Assembly: GCF_001692325.1 (NCBI RefSeq) | Contig: NZ_LXKN01000007.1 | Location: forward strand, 62,001-126,000 | Direction: 5' to 3' | Origin: Rhizobium sp. AC27/96 | GTDB taxonomy: Bacteria; Pseudomonadota; Alphaproteobacteria; Rhizobiales; Rhizobiaceae | DNA: 64,000 bases | In this document: piece after piece, positions 34,436 through 42,173 of the stretch | Numbering within the stretch: position 1 is the stretch's first letter | Layout: each line of letters opens with the position of its first letter | The notes under the pieces: generated by a model | What the model was told of the DNA's origin: nothing | The model's database searches: none | Seen by the model: the letters and a program-made list of their open reading frames with translations, nothing else | Made by a program: the position numbers and the translations under genes

Positions 34436-35647
34436 GTGCGATCAGCGATATTGGGAGGCATTTCTCTAGCGCTTGGCCTCGGCGCGTCTGCGCATCTGGC
34501 GCTGGCGGAAGACACAATCAAGATCGGCGTCGTCGCCGCCGAATCGGGCGCTTTCGTCTCGGCGGGCCATACGCTGCCCGCAGGTGTCGGGCTTGCGGTG
34601 AAGGAGATCAACGACGCCGGCGGCGTCAAGGTCGGTGACAAGACCTACAAGATCGAGCTGCTGAAGCGCGACGACCGCACAGACATTTCGACGGCGATCG
34701 CGGCAACGCAGGAACTGGTGCGCGACGACAAGGTCGTGGCCATCTTCGGCTCTGAAACGCATGACTTCACGCTTGCGATGACCAAGATCACGCAGCCTGC
34801 GAAAGTGCTGCAGATCGCCGGCAACAGCACGCTTGCAAAAATCCTGAACCCACAGTCCGTCGCGCCTGGCGGCGAGGATCATTATCTCTTCCAGTCCGAG
34901 CCGCAGGAATTCCAGCGCTCCGGCTCGACCGCCCGCGGTGTGTTGAGCCTGCTCACGCCGCTGGTCGGCCACCCGTTGAAGAAATCCGTCGTCATCGTCG
35001 GCAACGACGCGACGGGACAGTTCCTGACGTCCTACTACGTCAAGGCTTTGAAAGCCGAGGGCCAGGAAGTGCCCGAAGTCATCTCCTATCCGCCTGACAC
35101 GACCGACTTCTCGCCATTCCTGACGCGCGCCAAGAGCCTCAATCCGGATGTGGTGCACTTCTGGTACAATGGCGACTCGACCCTTGCCGCTCTGCCGCAG
35201 GCTTTGGAACTCGGTGTTGCCCCGAGCTACTTCCTGTTCGGTGTCGATCCCGGCATCTGGAAGCAGCGTGGTCTCAGCGCCGATGTTCCGGTCGCCATGA
35301 GCTGCGTGCCGATCTGCTGGGGTGAATCCTCGAATGCCAACGCGAAGACCTATTTCAAGAACTACTTCGCAGCCGGCGCGCCCCAGGGTGTGACCTCTTC
35401 GGTCTCCTTGCTCTACTACGACTACGTCCACATGCTGGCCGAAGCCTGGGAGAAGGCCGGTTCGCTTGATCCGGATAAGACGGTCGCGGCCATGGAGACG
35501 ATCCACCACAAGGGTGTAGTTTCCGACGACCTTTCCTTCAACAAGAGCCATCAGGTGACCCACGCCACGGAAGTCTGCGCGGCGGCACCTGGCGGCGACA
35601 TCTCCTGCGCCATGCAGCAGCCACCCGCTGAGGCGCCTGCTGAGTAA
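34436..35647 (+). CDS. ABC transporter substrate-binding protein, branched-chain amino acid type (LivK-like)
   Basis: A 403-residue type I periplasmic-binding protein. The GTG at 34436, with GGGAGGATG upstream, gives a signal peptide (RSAILGGISLALGLGASAHLALA) cleaved before EDTIKIGVVAAESG. The family pattern GHTLPAGVGLAVKEINDAGGVKVGDK follows. It heads an importer whose last cistron is a LarA-type racemase, so the ligand is more probably a hydroxy- or sugar acid than a branched-chain amino acid (inference). A 14-bp stem-loop follows the stop. Confidence 0.92.
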   Translation: MRSAILGGISLALGLGASAHLALAEDTIKIGVVAAESGAFVSAGHTLPAGVGLAVKEINDAGGVKVGDKTYKIELLKRDDRTDISTAIAATQELVRDDKVVAIFGSETHDFTLAMTKITQPAKVLQIAGNSTLAKILNPQSVAPGGEDHYLFQSEPQEFQRSGSTARGVLSLLTPLVGHPLKKSVVIVGNDATGQFLTSYYVKALKAEGQEVPEVISYPPDTTDFSPFLTRAKSLNPDVVHFWYNGDSTLAALPQALELGVAPSYFLFGVDPGIWKQRGLSADVPVAMSCVPICWGESSNANAKTYFKNYFAAGAPQGVTSSVSLLYYDYVHMLAEAWEKAGSLDPDKTVAAMETIHHKGVVSDDLSFNKSHQVTHATEVCAAAPGGDISCAMQQPPAEAPAE

Positions 35648-35658
35648 ACTGCCAATGC

Positions 35659-35690
35659 ACTCCCGCCGGTGAGAGGTCACCGGCGGGAGT
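35659..35690 (+). other. Strong stem-loop after the LivK-like gene
   Basis: The arms 35659-35672 and 35677-35690 pair perfectly over 14 bp with a GAGG loop, followed by TTTCG. Thermodynamically this is among the strongest hairpins in the window. With the short T-run it may act as a partial terminator that keeps permease/ATPase expression below binding-protein expression. Confidence 0.75.
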
Positions 35691-35744
35691 TTCGTCACAG
35701 AAACGGACGGGCATGCAAGGCCTGCGCAACAGCGAGACAGAGCT

Positions 35745-36614
35745 GTGGACATTCTCTTTCAGCAAATCCTCAACGGTCTATCGATCGCAAGCGTCATTAC
35801 GCTTATCGCCGTTGGGGTCACCTTGATCTTCGGGCTGACCGGCATCATCAATTTCGCGCATGGCGAATTCCTGATGGTGGGCAGCATCGTGACGTGGCTT
35901 GCGGTGCAGGCAGGGCTCGGGTTTTTCATCGCACTTGTGCTGGCCGTCGTCGCTGTCGGAGCCATGGGGTTCGTTCTCGAGCGCGGGCTCTTCCGCTTCA
36001 CGCTCACGCGACCGACCAATGGCTTCATCGTCTCGCTCGGCCTGATCGTCGTGCTGCAGCACATCGTCATTTTCTTCTACGACCCGAACCAGAAAAGCAT
36101 TCCGCGTCCGCTGGCGGGCATCTGGAGTGTCGGAGGCGTGCGCATCGCCTCGGTTCGCGTCATGGTCATTCTCGTCACGATCGCTGTGGTCGCGCTGACC
36201 TTCGCCATGGTAACCCGCAGCCGCTATGGCCGCGCGCTTCGCGCCGCGGTCGATGATCGCGACACAGCTGCGCTCATGGGTATTCCGGTGCGCCGCTATA
36301 TCACCGGTGTCTTCGTTCTCGGCAGCGCGCTTGCGGGGCTTGGCGGCGCCCTGCTGATCGCTCTCTTCCCCATCACACCATTCACCGGCGGCACAATGGT
36401 CATGAAGGGCTTTGCCGTGGCGCTCATCGGCGGCCTCGGAAACCTGACGGGTGCGGTTGTCGCCGGCCTCATCCTCGGCATCGTCGAGGGCTTCAGCGCC
36501 GGCTACGGCTTTTCCGAATGGACTGATGCCTACTCCTTCGCCTTGATGATCCTGGTGCTGCTCTTCCGCCCGAACGGTCTCTTCGGCGGCACGAGCGGCC
36601 CAAAGATGGCCTGA
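35745..36614 (+). CDS. ABC transporter permease, LivH-like
   Basis: A 289-residue membrane protein starting at GTG 35745 (MDILFQQILNGLSIASV). It has about eight hydrophobic helices and the LivH hallmarks GLTGIINFAHGEFLMVG and RAAVDDRDTAALMGIPV. It forms the channel with the LivM-like protein. The start codon and a modest GAGACAGAG ribosome site suggest lower translation than the binding protein. Confidence 0.92.
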   Translation: MDILFQQILNGLSIASVITLIAVGVTLIFGLTGIINFAHGEFLMVGSIVTWLAVQAGLGFFIALVLAVVAVGAMGFVLERGLFRFTLTRPTNGFIVSLGLIVVLQHIVIFFYDPNQKSIPRPLAGIWSVGGVRIASVRVMVILVTIAVVALTFAMVTRSRYGRALRAAVDDRDTAALMGIPVRRYITGVFVLGSALAGLGGALLIALFPITPFTGGTMVMKGFAVALIGGLGNLTGAVVAGLILGIVEGFSAGYGFSEWTDAYSFALMILVLLFRPNGLFGGTSGPKMA

Positions 36615-36632
36615 GGCACGAAAGACAAGATC

Positions 36633-37640
36633 ATGAACAATTCGCTTTCGCCCTTTCGTTCCCTCATCCCGGCCCTGATCGTACTTGCGCTGCTGGCGCT
36701 GATGCCTGTTCTCGGCCCCAGCAACCGAATGCTGTCGCTTGCCATTTCCGCCGGCATCAACATCGTCGCCCTTTACGGCCTTTCGGTCCTTTTCGGGCAG
36801 ACCGGTATTCTCTCGATGGGCCATGCAGCGCTCGTCGGTGTGGGAGCTTACGCAGCGGCCATCTTTGCACGTGACGCCGGTATCGGCTTCTGGGTAGCGC
36901 TTCCGCTCGGCGGGATCTTCGCCGCGATCGCAGCCGTCGTCATCGGCATACCGTCGCTACGCGTCAGCGGCCACCACTTCGTCATCATGACCTTTGCCTT
37001 CGGGCAGTTGCTGACGATCGTCTTGACCAATGGCGGTGATTATACCGGGGCAGCAACGGGTCTCGACCTGCAGCTACCAGTCAATGTCTTCGGCACGCGC
37101 GCCGACGATCTCCTGCCCTATTATTTCATCGTGCTGGCTTTCGTGACGCTGAGTGCGGTCGCGAGCTGGGCCATCATAAACTCGCGCTATGGCCGGACAC
37201 TTCGCGCGATCCGTGAGAACGAGAAGCTTGCAGCTTCGCTCGGCATCAATATCGGTCGTCACAAGATCGGCGCCTTCGTCGTCAGCGGCGTCTTTGCGGG
37301 CGTATCGGGCGTCCTGCTCGCCTACTTCCTGCGCCATATCTCGCCCACCCAGTTTGCCTCCTTCCCGAGTATCTATCTGGCGCTCATGGTCATGATCGGC
37401 GGGGCAAGGCTGCTGCTTGGTCCGATTGCCGGCGGCATCCTCGTTTCCTTCCTTCCGGAGGTGCTCAATCTCGACCCGGTCGAATCCCGCATTCTCTATG
37501 GCGTCTGCCTGATCGCGGTAATCCTGCTCCTGCCGAACGGCCTGATTGCCGGCCTCATCGATGGCTGGCAGCGACTTCTTCGCGGTTCGGGTCGAAAGCA
37601 GGCCGTGAGCGGCAACCATGCATCGGAGGCTGGCCGATGA
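36633..37640 (+). CDS. ABC transporter permease, LivM-like
   Basis: A 335-residue membrane protein with about eight to ten hydrophobic segments. The hallmarks SVLFGQTGILSMGHAALVGVGAY and RAIRENEKLAASLGINI are typical of LivM. Its 3' end overlaps the LivG-like gene by 4 bases. It is the partner permease of the 35745-36614 product. Confidence 0.92.
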   Translation: MNNSLSPFRSLIPALIVLALLALMPVLGPSNRMLSLAISAGINIVALYGLSVLFGQTGILSMGHAALVGVGAYAAAIFARDAGIGFWVALPLGGIFAAIAAVVIGIPSLRVSGHHFVIMTFAFGQLLTIVLTNGGDYTGAATGLDLQLPVNVFGTRADDLLPYYFIVLAFVTLSAVASWAIINSRYGRTLRAIRENEKLAASLGINIGRHKIGAFVVSGVFAGVSGVLLAYFLRHISPTQFASFPSIYLALMVMIGGARLLLGPIAGGILVSFLPEVLNLDPVESRILYGVCLIAVILLLPNGLIAGLIDGWQRLLRGSGRKQAVSGNHASEAGR

Positions 37641-38359
37641 ACGCCATTCTCGATATCAAGGGCCTGAAGAAGCAGTTCGGCGGTCTGACAGCCCTTTCGG
37701 GCGTCGACATTTCGATCGAGGAAGGCGAGATCCTTGGGATCGTCGGTCCGAACGGCTCCGGCAAGACGACGCTCTTCAACGTCATCACCGGCGTGTACAA
37801 GCCGACGGATGGCAAGGTCAGCTGGCGCGGCCGCGATATTACCAGCCTCGCCGCCCACGAAATATCCGGCGCCGGCATCGGCTATACGTTTCAGCAGGCG
37901 ATGGCTTTTCCCGGCCTGAGCGTGCACGAGAATGTTCAGATCGCCTGCGAGCACGCCCGCAATACCGGCCGCCCCTACCCTTGGACGACACCGGCCGCCC
38001 TGCTCGCTTTCGTTGGTCTCACCGCGCTGGCGGACGAAAGAGCCGGCGTGCTGCCCTTCGGCAGCCTGCGCCTTCTCGGCATTGCGCTTGCACTGGCCAC
38101 ACGCCCGTCGCTCATCCTGCTCGACGAACCCGCGGCCGGCCTCAACGACAAGGAGACTGCGACGCTGGTCGGTCTCGTCAAACAGTTTCCCGGCCATGGC
38201 ATCAGCGTCTGCGTCATCGATCACGACATGAAGCTGATGCAGATGCTCTGCAAGCGCCTCGTGGTTCTCGACTTCGGCTCGAAGATCGCGGACGGGCCGA
38301 CACAGGCCGTGCTTGCGGATCCTAAAGTCCTGGAAGTCTACCTGGGAGGCGCGCTGTGA
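37637..38359 (+). CDS. ABC transporter ATP-binding protein, LivG-like
   Basis: A 240-residue ATPase with Walker A GPNGSGKTTL, Q-loop TFQQAMAFPGLS, Walker B LILLDEPAAGLN and H-loop VIDHDMKLM. The signature region reads LPFGSLRLLGIALALA, where LivG proteins usually have LPYGQQRRLEIARALA, so the signature is degenerate. It overlaps both neighbours by 4 bases. It pairs with the LivF-like ATPase, whose signature LSGGQQQML is intact. Confidence 0.92.
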   Translation: MNAILDIKGLKKQFGGLTALSGVDISIEEGEILGIVGPNGSGKTTLFNVITGVYKPTDGKVSWRGRDITSLAAHEISGAGIGYTFQQAMAFPGLSVHENVQIACEHARNTGRPYPWTTPAALLAFVGLTALADERAGVLPFGSLRLLGIALALATRPSLILLDEPAAGLNDKETATLVGLVKQFPGHGISVCVIDHDMKLMQMLCKRLVVLDFGSKIADGPTQAVLADPKVLEVYLGGAL

Positions 38360-39090
38360 GCCTGTTGACTGTATCGAATGTCACCACGGGATATGGCGCA
38401 ACGGTCGTCAACCGCGAGGTTTCGCTGACGCTCGACGAAGGCGAGGTGATCACCATTCTTGGCCCCAACGGCGCTGGAAAATCGACGCTGCTGCGCACCA
38501 TCGTCGGCCTCGTCAAGCCGAGGGCCGGAAGCGTCACGTTCGCAGGCGAAGATCTGACGGGCCGCACGCCGGATATCATGGCCAAGCGCGGCGTGGTGCT
38601 GGTGCCGGAGGGACGGCGCATCTTCGCCGACATGACGGTGGAGGAAAATCTTCGCCTCGGCGCCTATGCGCGCCGCGATGCCGATGCGGTCGAAGTCGAC
38701 GTGAAGACGATGGAGACCTTTTTTCCCATCCTTGCGGCAAAGCGCCAGCAGAAGGGCGGCTCGCTCAGCGGCGGCCAGCAGCAGATGCTCGCTATTGCTC
38801 GTGGCCTGATGGCACGACCGCGCGTTCTGCTTCTCGATGAGCCGTCGCTCGGCCTCTCGCCATTGCTCGTCAAGGAGATCCGGGCAATCATCCTCGATAT
38901 CGGTAGGACTTTCGGCGCTTCGGTGCTGCTTGTCGAGCAGAATGCCGGGCTGGCGCTATCCGTCGCAACGCGGGGCTATCTCATGCAGAATGGCCGTATC
39001 GCAACCTCAGGCCCCATCGAGGAGCTGAAGAACATGTCCCTCATGCGCGAGCTTTATCTCGGCGGTGTTGCGGAGCAGGTGTCACCATGA
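38356..39090 (+). CDS. ABC transporter ATP-binding protein, LivF-like
   Basis: A 244-residue ATPase with Walker A GPNGAGKSTL, signature LSGGQQQMLAIARG, Walker B VLLLDEPSLGLS and the LivF-typical VLLVEQNAGLALSVA in place of a histidine H-loop. It overlaps the LarA-like gene start by 4 bases (ATGA), so importer and racemase are translationally coupled. That strongly suggests that the imported compound is the racemase substrate or a close relative. Confidence 0.93.
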   Translation: MSLLTVSNVTTGYGATVVNREVSLTLDEGEVITILGPNGAGKSTLLRTIVGLVKPRAGSVTFAGEDLTGRTPDIMAKRGVVLVPEGRRIFADMTVEENLRLGAYARRDADAVEVDVKTMETFFPILAAKRQQKGGSLSGGQQQMLAIARGLMARPRVLLLDEPSLGLSPLLVKEIRAIILDIGRTFGASVLLVEQNAGLALSVATRGYLMQNGRIATSGPIEELKNMSLMRELYLGGVAEQVSP

Positions 39091-40373
39091 GTGCAATTGC
39101 GCTTTCCTACGGCCGCGGCCATCTCGACATCACCCTTCCGGCCGCAGCGCAGCCGACGCTGATCCGCAAACAGGCACTGCCGAAGCTTGGAGATCCCCGC
39201 GCTTCGATCGTTGCAGCCCTGGAGCACCCGATCGGTTCAGTGCCGCTTGCGGAACTGGCCAGGGGAAGGACGAGTGCCTGCATCCTGATCTGCGACATCA
39301 CGCGCCCCGTGCCGAACGGGTTGTTCCTGCGCCCGATGATCGAAACCATGATCGCCTCCGGCATCGCAAAGGATAAAATCTCGGTGCTTGTCGCAACCGG
39401 CCTGCACCGACCGAACCTTGACGAGGAGCTTGCCGAACTCGTCGGCGACCCCTGGGTGCTCGCGAATGTGAGGGTGGAGAACCATTACGCCCGGGACGAG
39501 GCTGCCCATATCGATCTCGGCTTCACGAAAACTCGCCATACGCCAGTAAAGCTCGACCGGCTCTTCGTGGAGGCCGACCTGCGCATTGCGACCGGTCTTG
39601 TCGAGCCGCATTTCATGGCTGGCTGGTCTGGCGGCCGCAAGGTGATCGCGCCCGGTGTCGCCCACCATGAGACCATCCGCACCTTCCATTCCGCCCGTTT
39701 CATGGAAGACCCGCTGGCCGTACAGTGCAACCTCGTCGGCAATCCGCTGCATGAGGAACAGCTGGAGATCGTCCGCATGCTGGGCGATGTCTACGCGCTG
39801 AATACCGTTCTGGACGAGGAGCGGGATCTTGTCTGTGTCACCTTCGGCGAGATCATCGCCAGCCATCAGGCCGCGGTCGATTTCGTCAGCGCGGCCACCA
39901 GTATTGCGTTTCCTCGCAAATTCTCCACGGTCGTCACATCCTCCGCCGGCTATCCGCTCGACAAGACCTATTATCAGACGATCAAGGGCATGGTGACGCC
40001 GCTCGATATTTTGAAGCCCGGCGGCACACTGATCATTGCATCCCAATGCTCGGAAGGCTTCGGCTCGGAGGAGTTTCGCGAGGCGCAGTCAAGACTGGTC
40101 GAACTGGGTCCCGAACGCTTCCTTGCAACGCTGATGGCCAAGAGCCTTGCCGAGATCGACGAATGGCAGACGGAGATGCAGCTGAAGTCCATGCGGCTCG
40201 GCAAGGTCGAGCTCTATACGACCGGCCTTAGCGGTGATGATCGCCGGCTAACGGGCGTGGACATGATCGACGATCTCACCGGTGCCATAGAGCGCAGCAT
40301 TGCCAGAAGCGGCGATCCCCACGTCGCCATCATTCCGGAGGGACCCTATGTCGTGCCTCGCTTTGCCGCCTGA
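39087..40373 (+). CDS. larA: LarA-family nickel-pincer racemase (lactate racemase-like)
   Basis: A 428-residue LarA/DUF2088 protein. By position and context its residues match the known lactate racemase active site: Arg in CDITRPVPN (73), His in TGLHRPN (107), His in VEPHFMAGW (175), the pincer-linked Lys in SGGRKVIAPG (185), the Ni-ligand His in IRTFHSARF (201) and Lys in QTIKGM (300). It would racemise or epimerise a 2-hydroxyacid. larC, larE and larB follow on the same strand at 42174-44922. Lactate is the simplest substrate, but LarA homologues act on other hydroxyacids. Confidence 0.9.
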   Translation: MSAIALSYGRGHLDITLPAAAQPTLIRKQALPKLGDPRASIVAALEHPIGSVPLAELARGRTSACILICDITRPVPNGLFLRPMIETMIASGIAKDKISVLVATGLHRPNLDEELAELVGDPWVLANVRVENHYARDEAAHIDLGFTKTRHTPVKLDRLFVEADLRIATGLVEPHFMAGWSGGRKVIAPGVAHHETIRTFHSARFMEDPLAVQCNLVGNPLHEEQLEIVRMLGDVYALNTVLDEERDLVCVTFGEIIASHQAAVDFVSAATSIAFPRKFSTVVTSSAGYPLDKTYYQTIKGMVTPLDILKPGGTLIIASQCSEGFGSEEFREAQSRLVELGPERFLATLMAKSLAEIDEWQTEMQLKSMRLGKVELYTTGLSGDDRRLTGVDMIDDLTGAIERSIARSGDPHVAIIPEGPYVVPRFAA

Positions 40374-40377
40374 GCAA

Positions 40378-41124
40378 TCATTGATGCAGATTGGCGTCGC
40401 GGAGCTCTTCGAAGCGGGCCGTGCTCTTCGACAGATGATTGCGCAGCGCCTTGCGGGCTGCCGCTTCGTTGCCGTCCCGGATCGCGTTGAAGATGGCGTG
40501 GTGCTCCCGGCGCATGCGCGTGGCGTGCCGCTGTCGCTCGGAGGCGGTCATCCTGTCGAGGCGTGCCCATTGGCGCGGCACCATGGCCGTGCCGAACGTA
40601 TCGAAAAGCCGGCTGTAGTAGGAATTTTGCGTCGCGACCAGAATGGTGCGATGGAAGGCAAAATCCTCTTCGGCACCATAGCCACCCTCTTCGATTGCCC
40701 GGTCAAGCGCATCGAGCCGATCCTGCATGCGGACAATATCCTCCGGCGTGCGCCGCAATGCGGCCAGGCCGGCAGCCTCGTGTTCGATGCCCAGGCGCAG
40801 CTCGAGAACCCTGAGAACTTCGTCGATCGATTCCAGGTCATTCGGGATGATGGAGAAGGAGCGCGGCATCGGATCGTTGGAGACGAAGGCGCCGAGCCCC
40901 TGGCGGGTGGTGATAAGCCCCTTTGCGCGCAACGTGGCGAGCGCCTCACGGACGATGGTTCTGCTGACGCCCGTCGCTTCCATGATCGCCTGCTCGGTCG
41001 GCAGCCGTTGACCTGGCTTCAAGTCGCCGGATTCTATCTGGACGATCAGGCTGTCGGCAAGGCCGCTACGCAGATTGGGCGTCTGCGCAATGGTGGTGAA
41101 AACGGCGTTTTCCCTATCCTTCAT
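40378..41124 (-). CDS. GntR-family transcriptional regulator (FCD domain)
   Basis: A 248-residue FCD-type GntR regulator starting MKDRENAVFTTIAQTPNLRSG. The winged helix contains TEQAIMEATGVSRTIVREALATLRA with wing GLITTRQGLGAFVS. The FCD domain includes ELRLGIEHEAAGLAALRR and a metal-ligand-like FHRTIL / HHAIFNAI pattern. It is divergent from the 3-hydroxyisobutyrate-dehydrogenase-like gene and the lar cofactor genes. Two palindromes at 41184-41220 in the gap are its likely operators. It could alternatively bind the TTGTCGTACAA sites. Confidence 0.92.
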   Translation of the reverse strand: MKDRENAVFTTIAQTPNLRSGLADSLIVQIESGDLKPGQRLPTEQAIMEATGVSRTIVREALATLRAKGLITTRQGLGAFVSNDPMPRSFSIIPNDLESIDEVLRVLELRLGIEHEAAGLAALRRTPEDIVRMQDRLDALDRAIEEGGYGAEEDFAFHRTILVATQNSYYSRLFDTFGTAMVPRQWARLDRMTASERQRHATRMRREHHAIFNAIRDGNEAAARKALRNHLSKSTARFEELRDANLHQ

Positions 41125-41183
41125 GCTGTTTCGAAGTCCATTCTCGCTGTTCTGCGGTCGGCAATTAATGTCGTCGTTGCTAA

Positions 41184-41220
41184 CCCATACGGATGGGAAA
41201 AGCAAAAACCCGTCTGACGG
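41184..41220. promoter_or_regulatory. Paired palindromes in the divergent GntR / dehydrogenase promoter
   Basis: CCCAT-ACGG-ATGGG (41184-41197) and CCGTC-T-GACGG (41210-41220) are two perfect inverted repeats. They lie between the GntR start (41124) and the dehydrogenase start (41249). The second is followed by GTACAAC, a half of the TTGTCGTACAA motif found at other promoters of this block. Confidence 0.5.
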
Positions 41221-41248
41221 TACAACTAAAGCTAACCGGGAGGAAAGA

Positions 41249-42160
41249 ATGAAAGAGAAAATCGGATTCATCGGTGTCGGCGCCATGGGCTCCGGCATGG
41301 CAGCGAACCTGCTCGCCAAGGGTTGGCCGGTCACCGTGCTTGCATATCGGAAACGCGAAGCCGTCGATCGGCTGAAGACGCTCGGTGCAAGCGAGGTCGC
41401 AACGGCACGAGAACTGGCCGAGGCTTCGGATGTCATCGTGCTTTGCGTTACCGGATCGGATCAGGTCCAGCAGCTTCTGTCCGGTCGGGACGGGATTTGC
41501 GCCGCCGAAAAGCCGCTGCTCCTGATCGACTGCTCGACCTCTAACCCGGCGATAACGACCAAGCTCGCCGAGGAGCTATCGCAATCGGGGATCATCCTCG
41601 TCGATGCGCCCCTGGCACGAACGCCGAAGGAAGCCGCTGAGGGAACGCTTGATGTCATGGTCGGCGGCTCGCCGGAAGCAGTTGCCCGCGCCCGCCCCAT
41701 CCTTGAGGCCTTCTCTGCCCGCATCGTTCAGACCGGCGGCGTCGGCACCGCCCACACGATGAAGCTTCTCAACAATTTCGTTTCAATGGGTTATTCGGCG
41801 ATCTATTCGGAAGCGCTGATGCTCGCCGCCAAGGCTGGCCTTACGCCACAGGTTTTCGACAGCGTGCTGCGTGGCAGCCGCATGGACTGCGGCTTCTATC
41901 AAGCGTTCTTTGAGTTCGTGCTGAACCGCAACGAAAACGCCCAGCGGTTTGCGATGGTCAATGCCCTGAAGGACATGAGCTACCTCGCCTCCTTCGCGCA
42001 ATCCGTTCAGGCCGCCAATCCGGTCGGGGCGGCCGTCCGCAACAGTTTTGCGGCGGCAGTGTCCGCCGGCAAGGGCGAATCCTTTGTGCCTGCCTTGTCA
42101 GACGTCGTTGCCGCCTTGAACGGCGTCTCGCTGACGGACAAGAACGGGCCTGCGGAATAG
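41249..42160 (+). CDS. NAD(P)-dependent beta-hydroxyacid dehydrogenase (3-hydroxyisobutyrate dehydrogenase family)
   Basis: A 303-residue enzyme with the Rossmann motif GFIGVGAMGSGMAANLL at the N-terminus and the catalytic Lys in TMKLLNNFVSMG. The substrate loop reads VDAPLARTPKEAAEGTL where HIBADH and tartronate semialdehyde reductase have DAPVSGG. The Arg-Thr variant suggests a different acid group or position in the substrate, as in YihU-like members (from memory). GGGAGGAAAGA precedes the ATG. It is the first gene of the transcript carrying larC-larE-larB. Confidence 0.9.
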   Translation: MKEKIGFIGVGAMGSGMAANLLAKGWPVTVLAYRKREAVDRLKTLGASEVATARELAEASDVIVLCVTGSDQVQQLLSGRDGICAAEKPLLLIDCSTSNPAITTKLAEELSQSGIILVDAPLARTPKEAAEGTLDVMVGGSPEAVARARPILEAFSARIVQTGGVGTAHTMKLLNNFVSMGYSAIYSEALMLAAKAGLTPQVFDSVLRGSRMDCGFYQAFFEFVLNRNENAQRFAMVNALKDMSYLASFAQSVQAANPVGAAVRNSFAAAVSAGKGESFVPALSDVVAALNGVSLTDKNGPAE

Positions 42161-42173
42161 GTGAGGATCTGCC

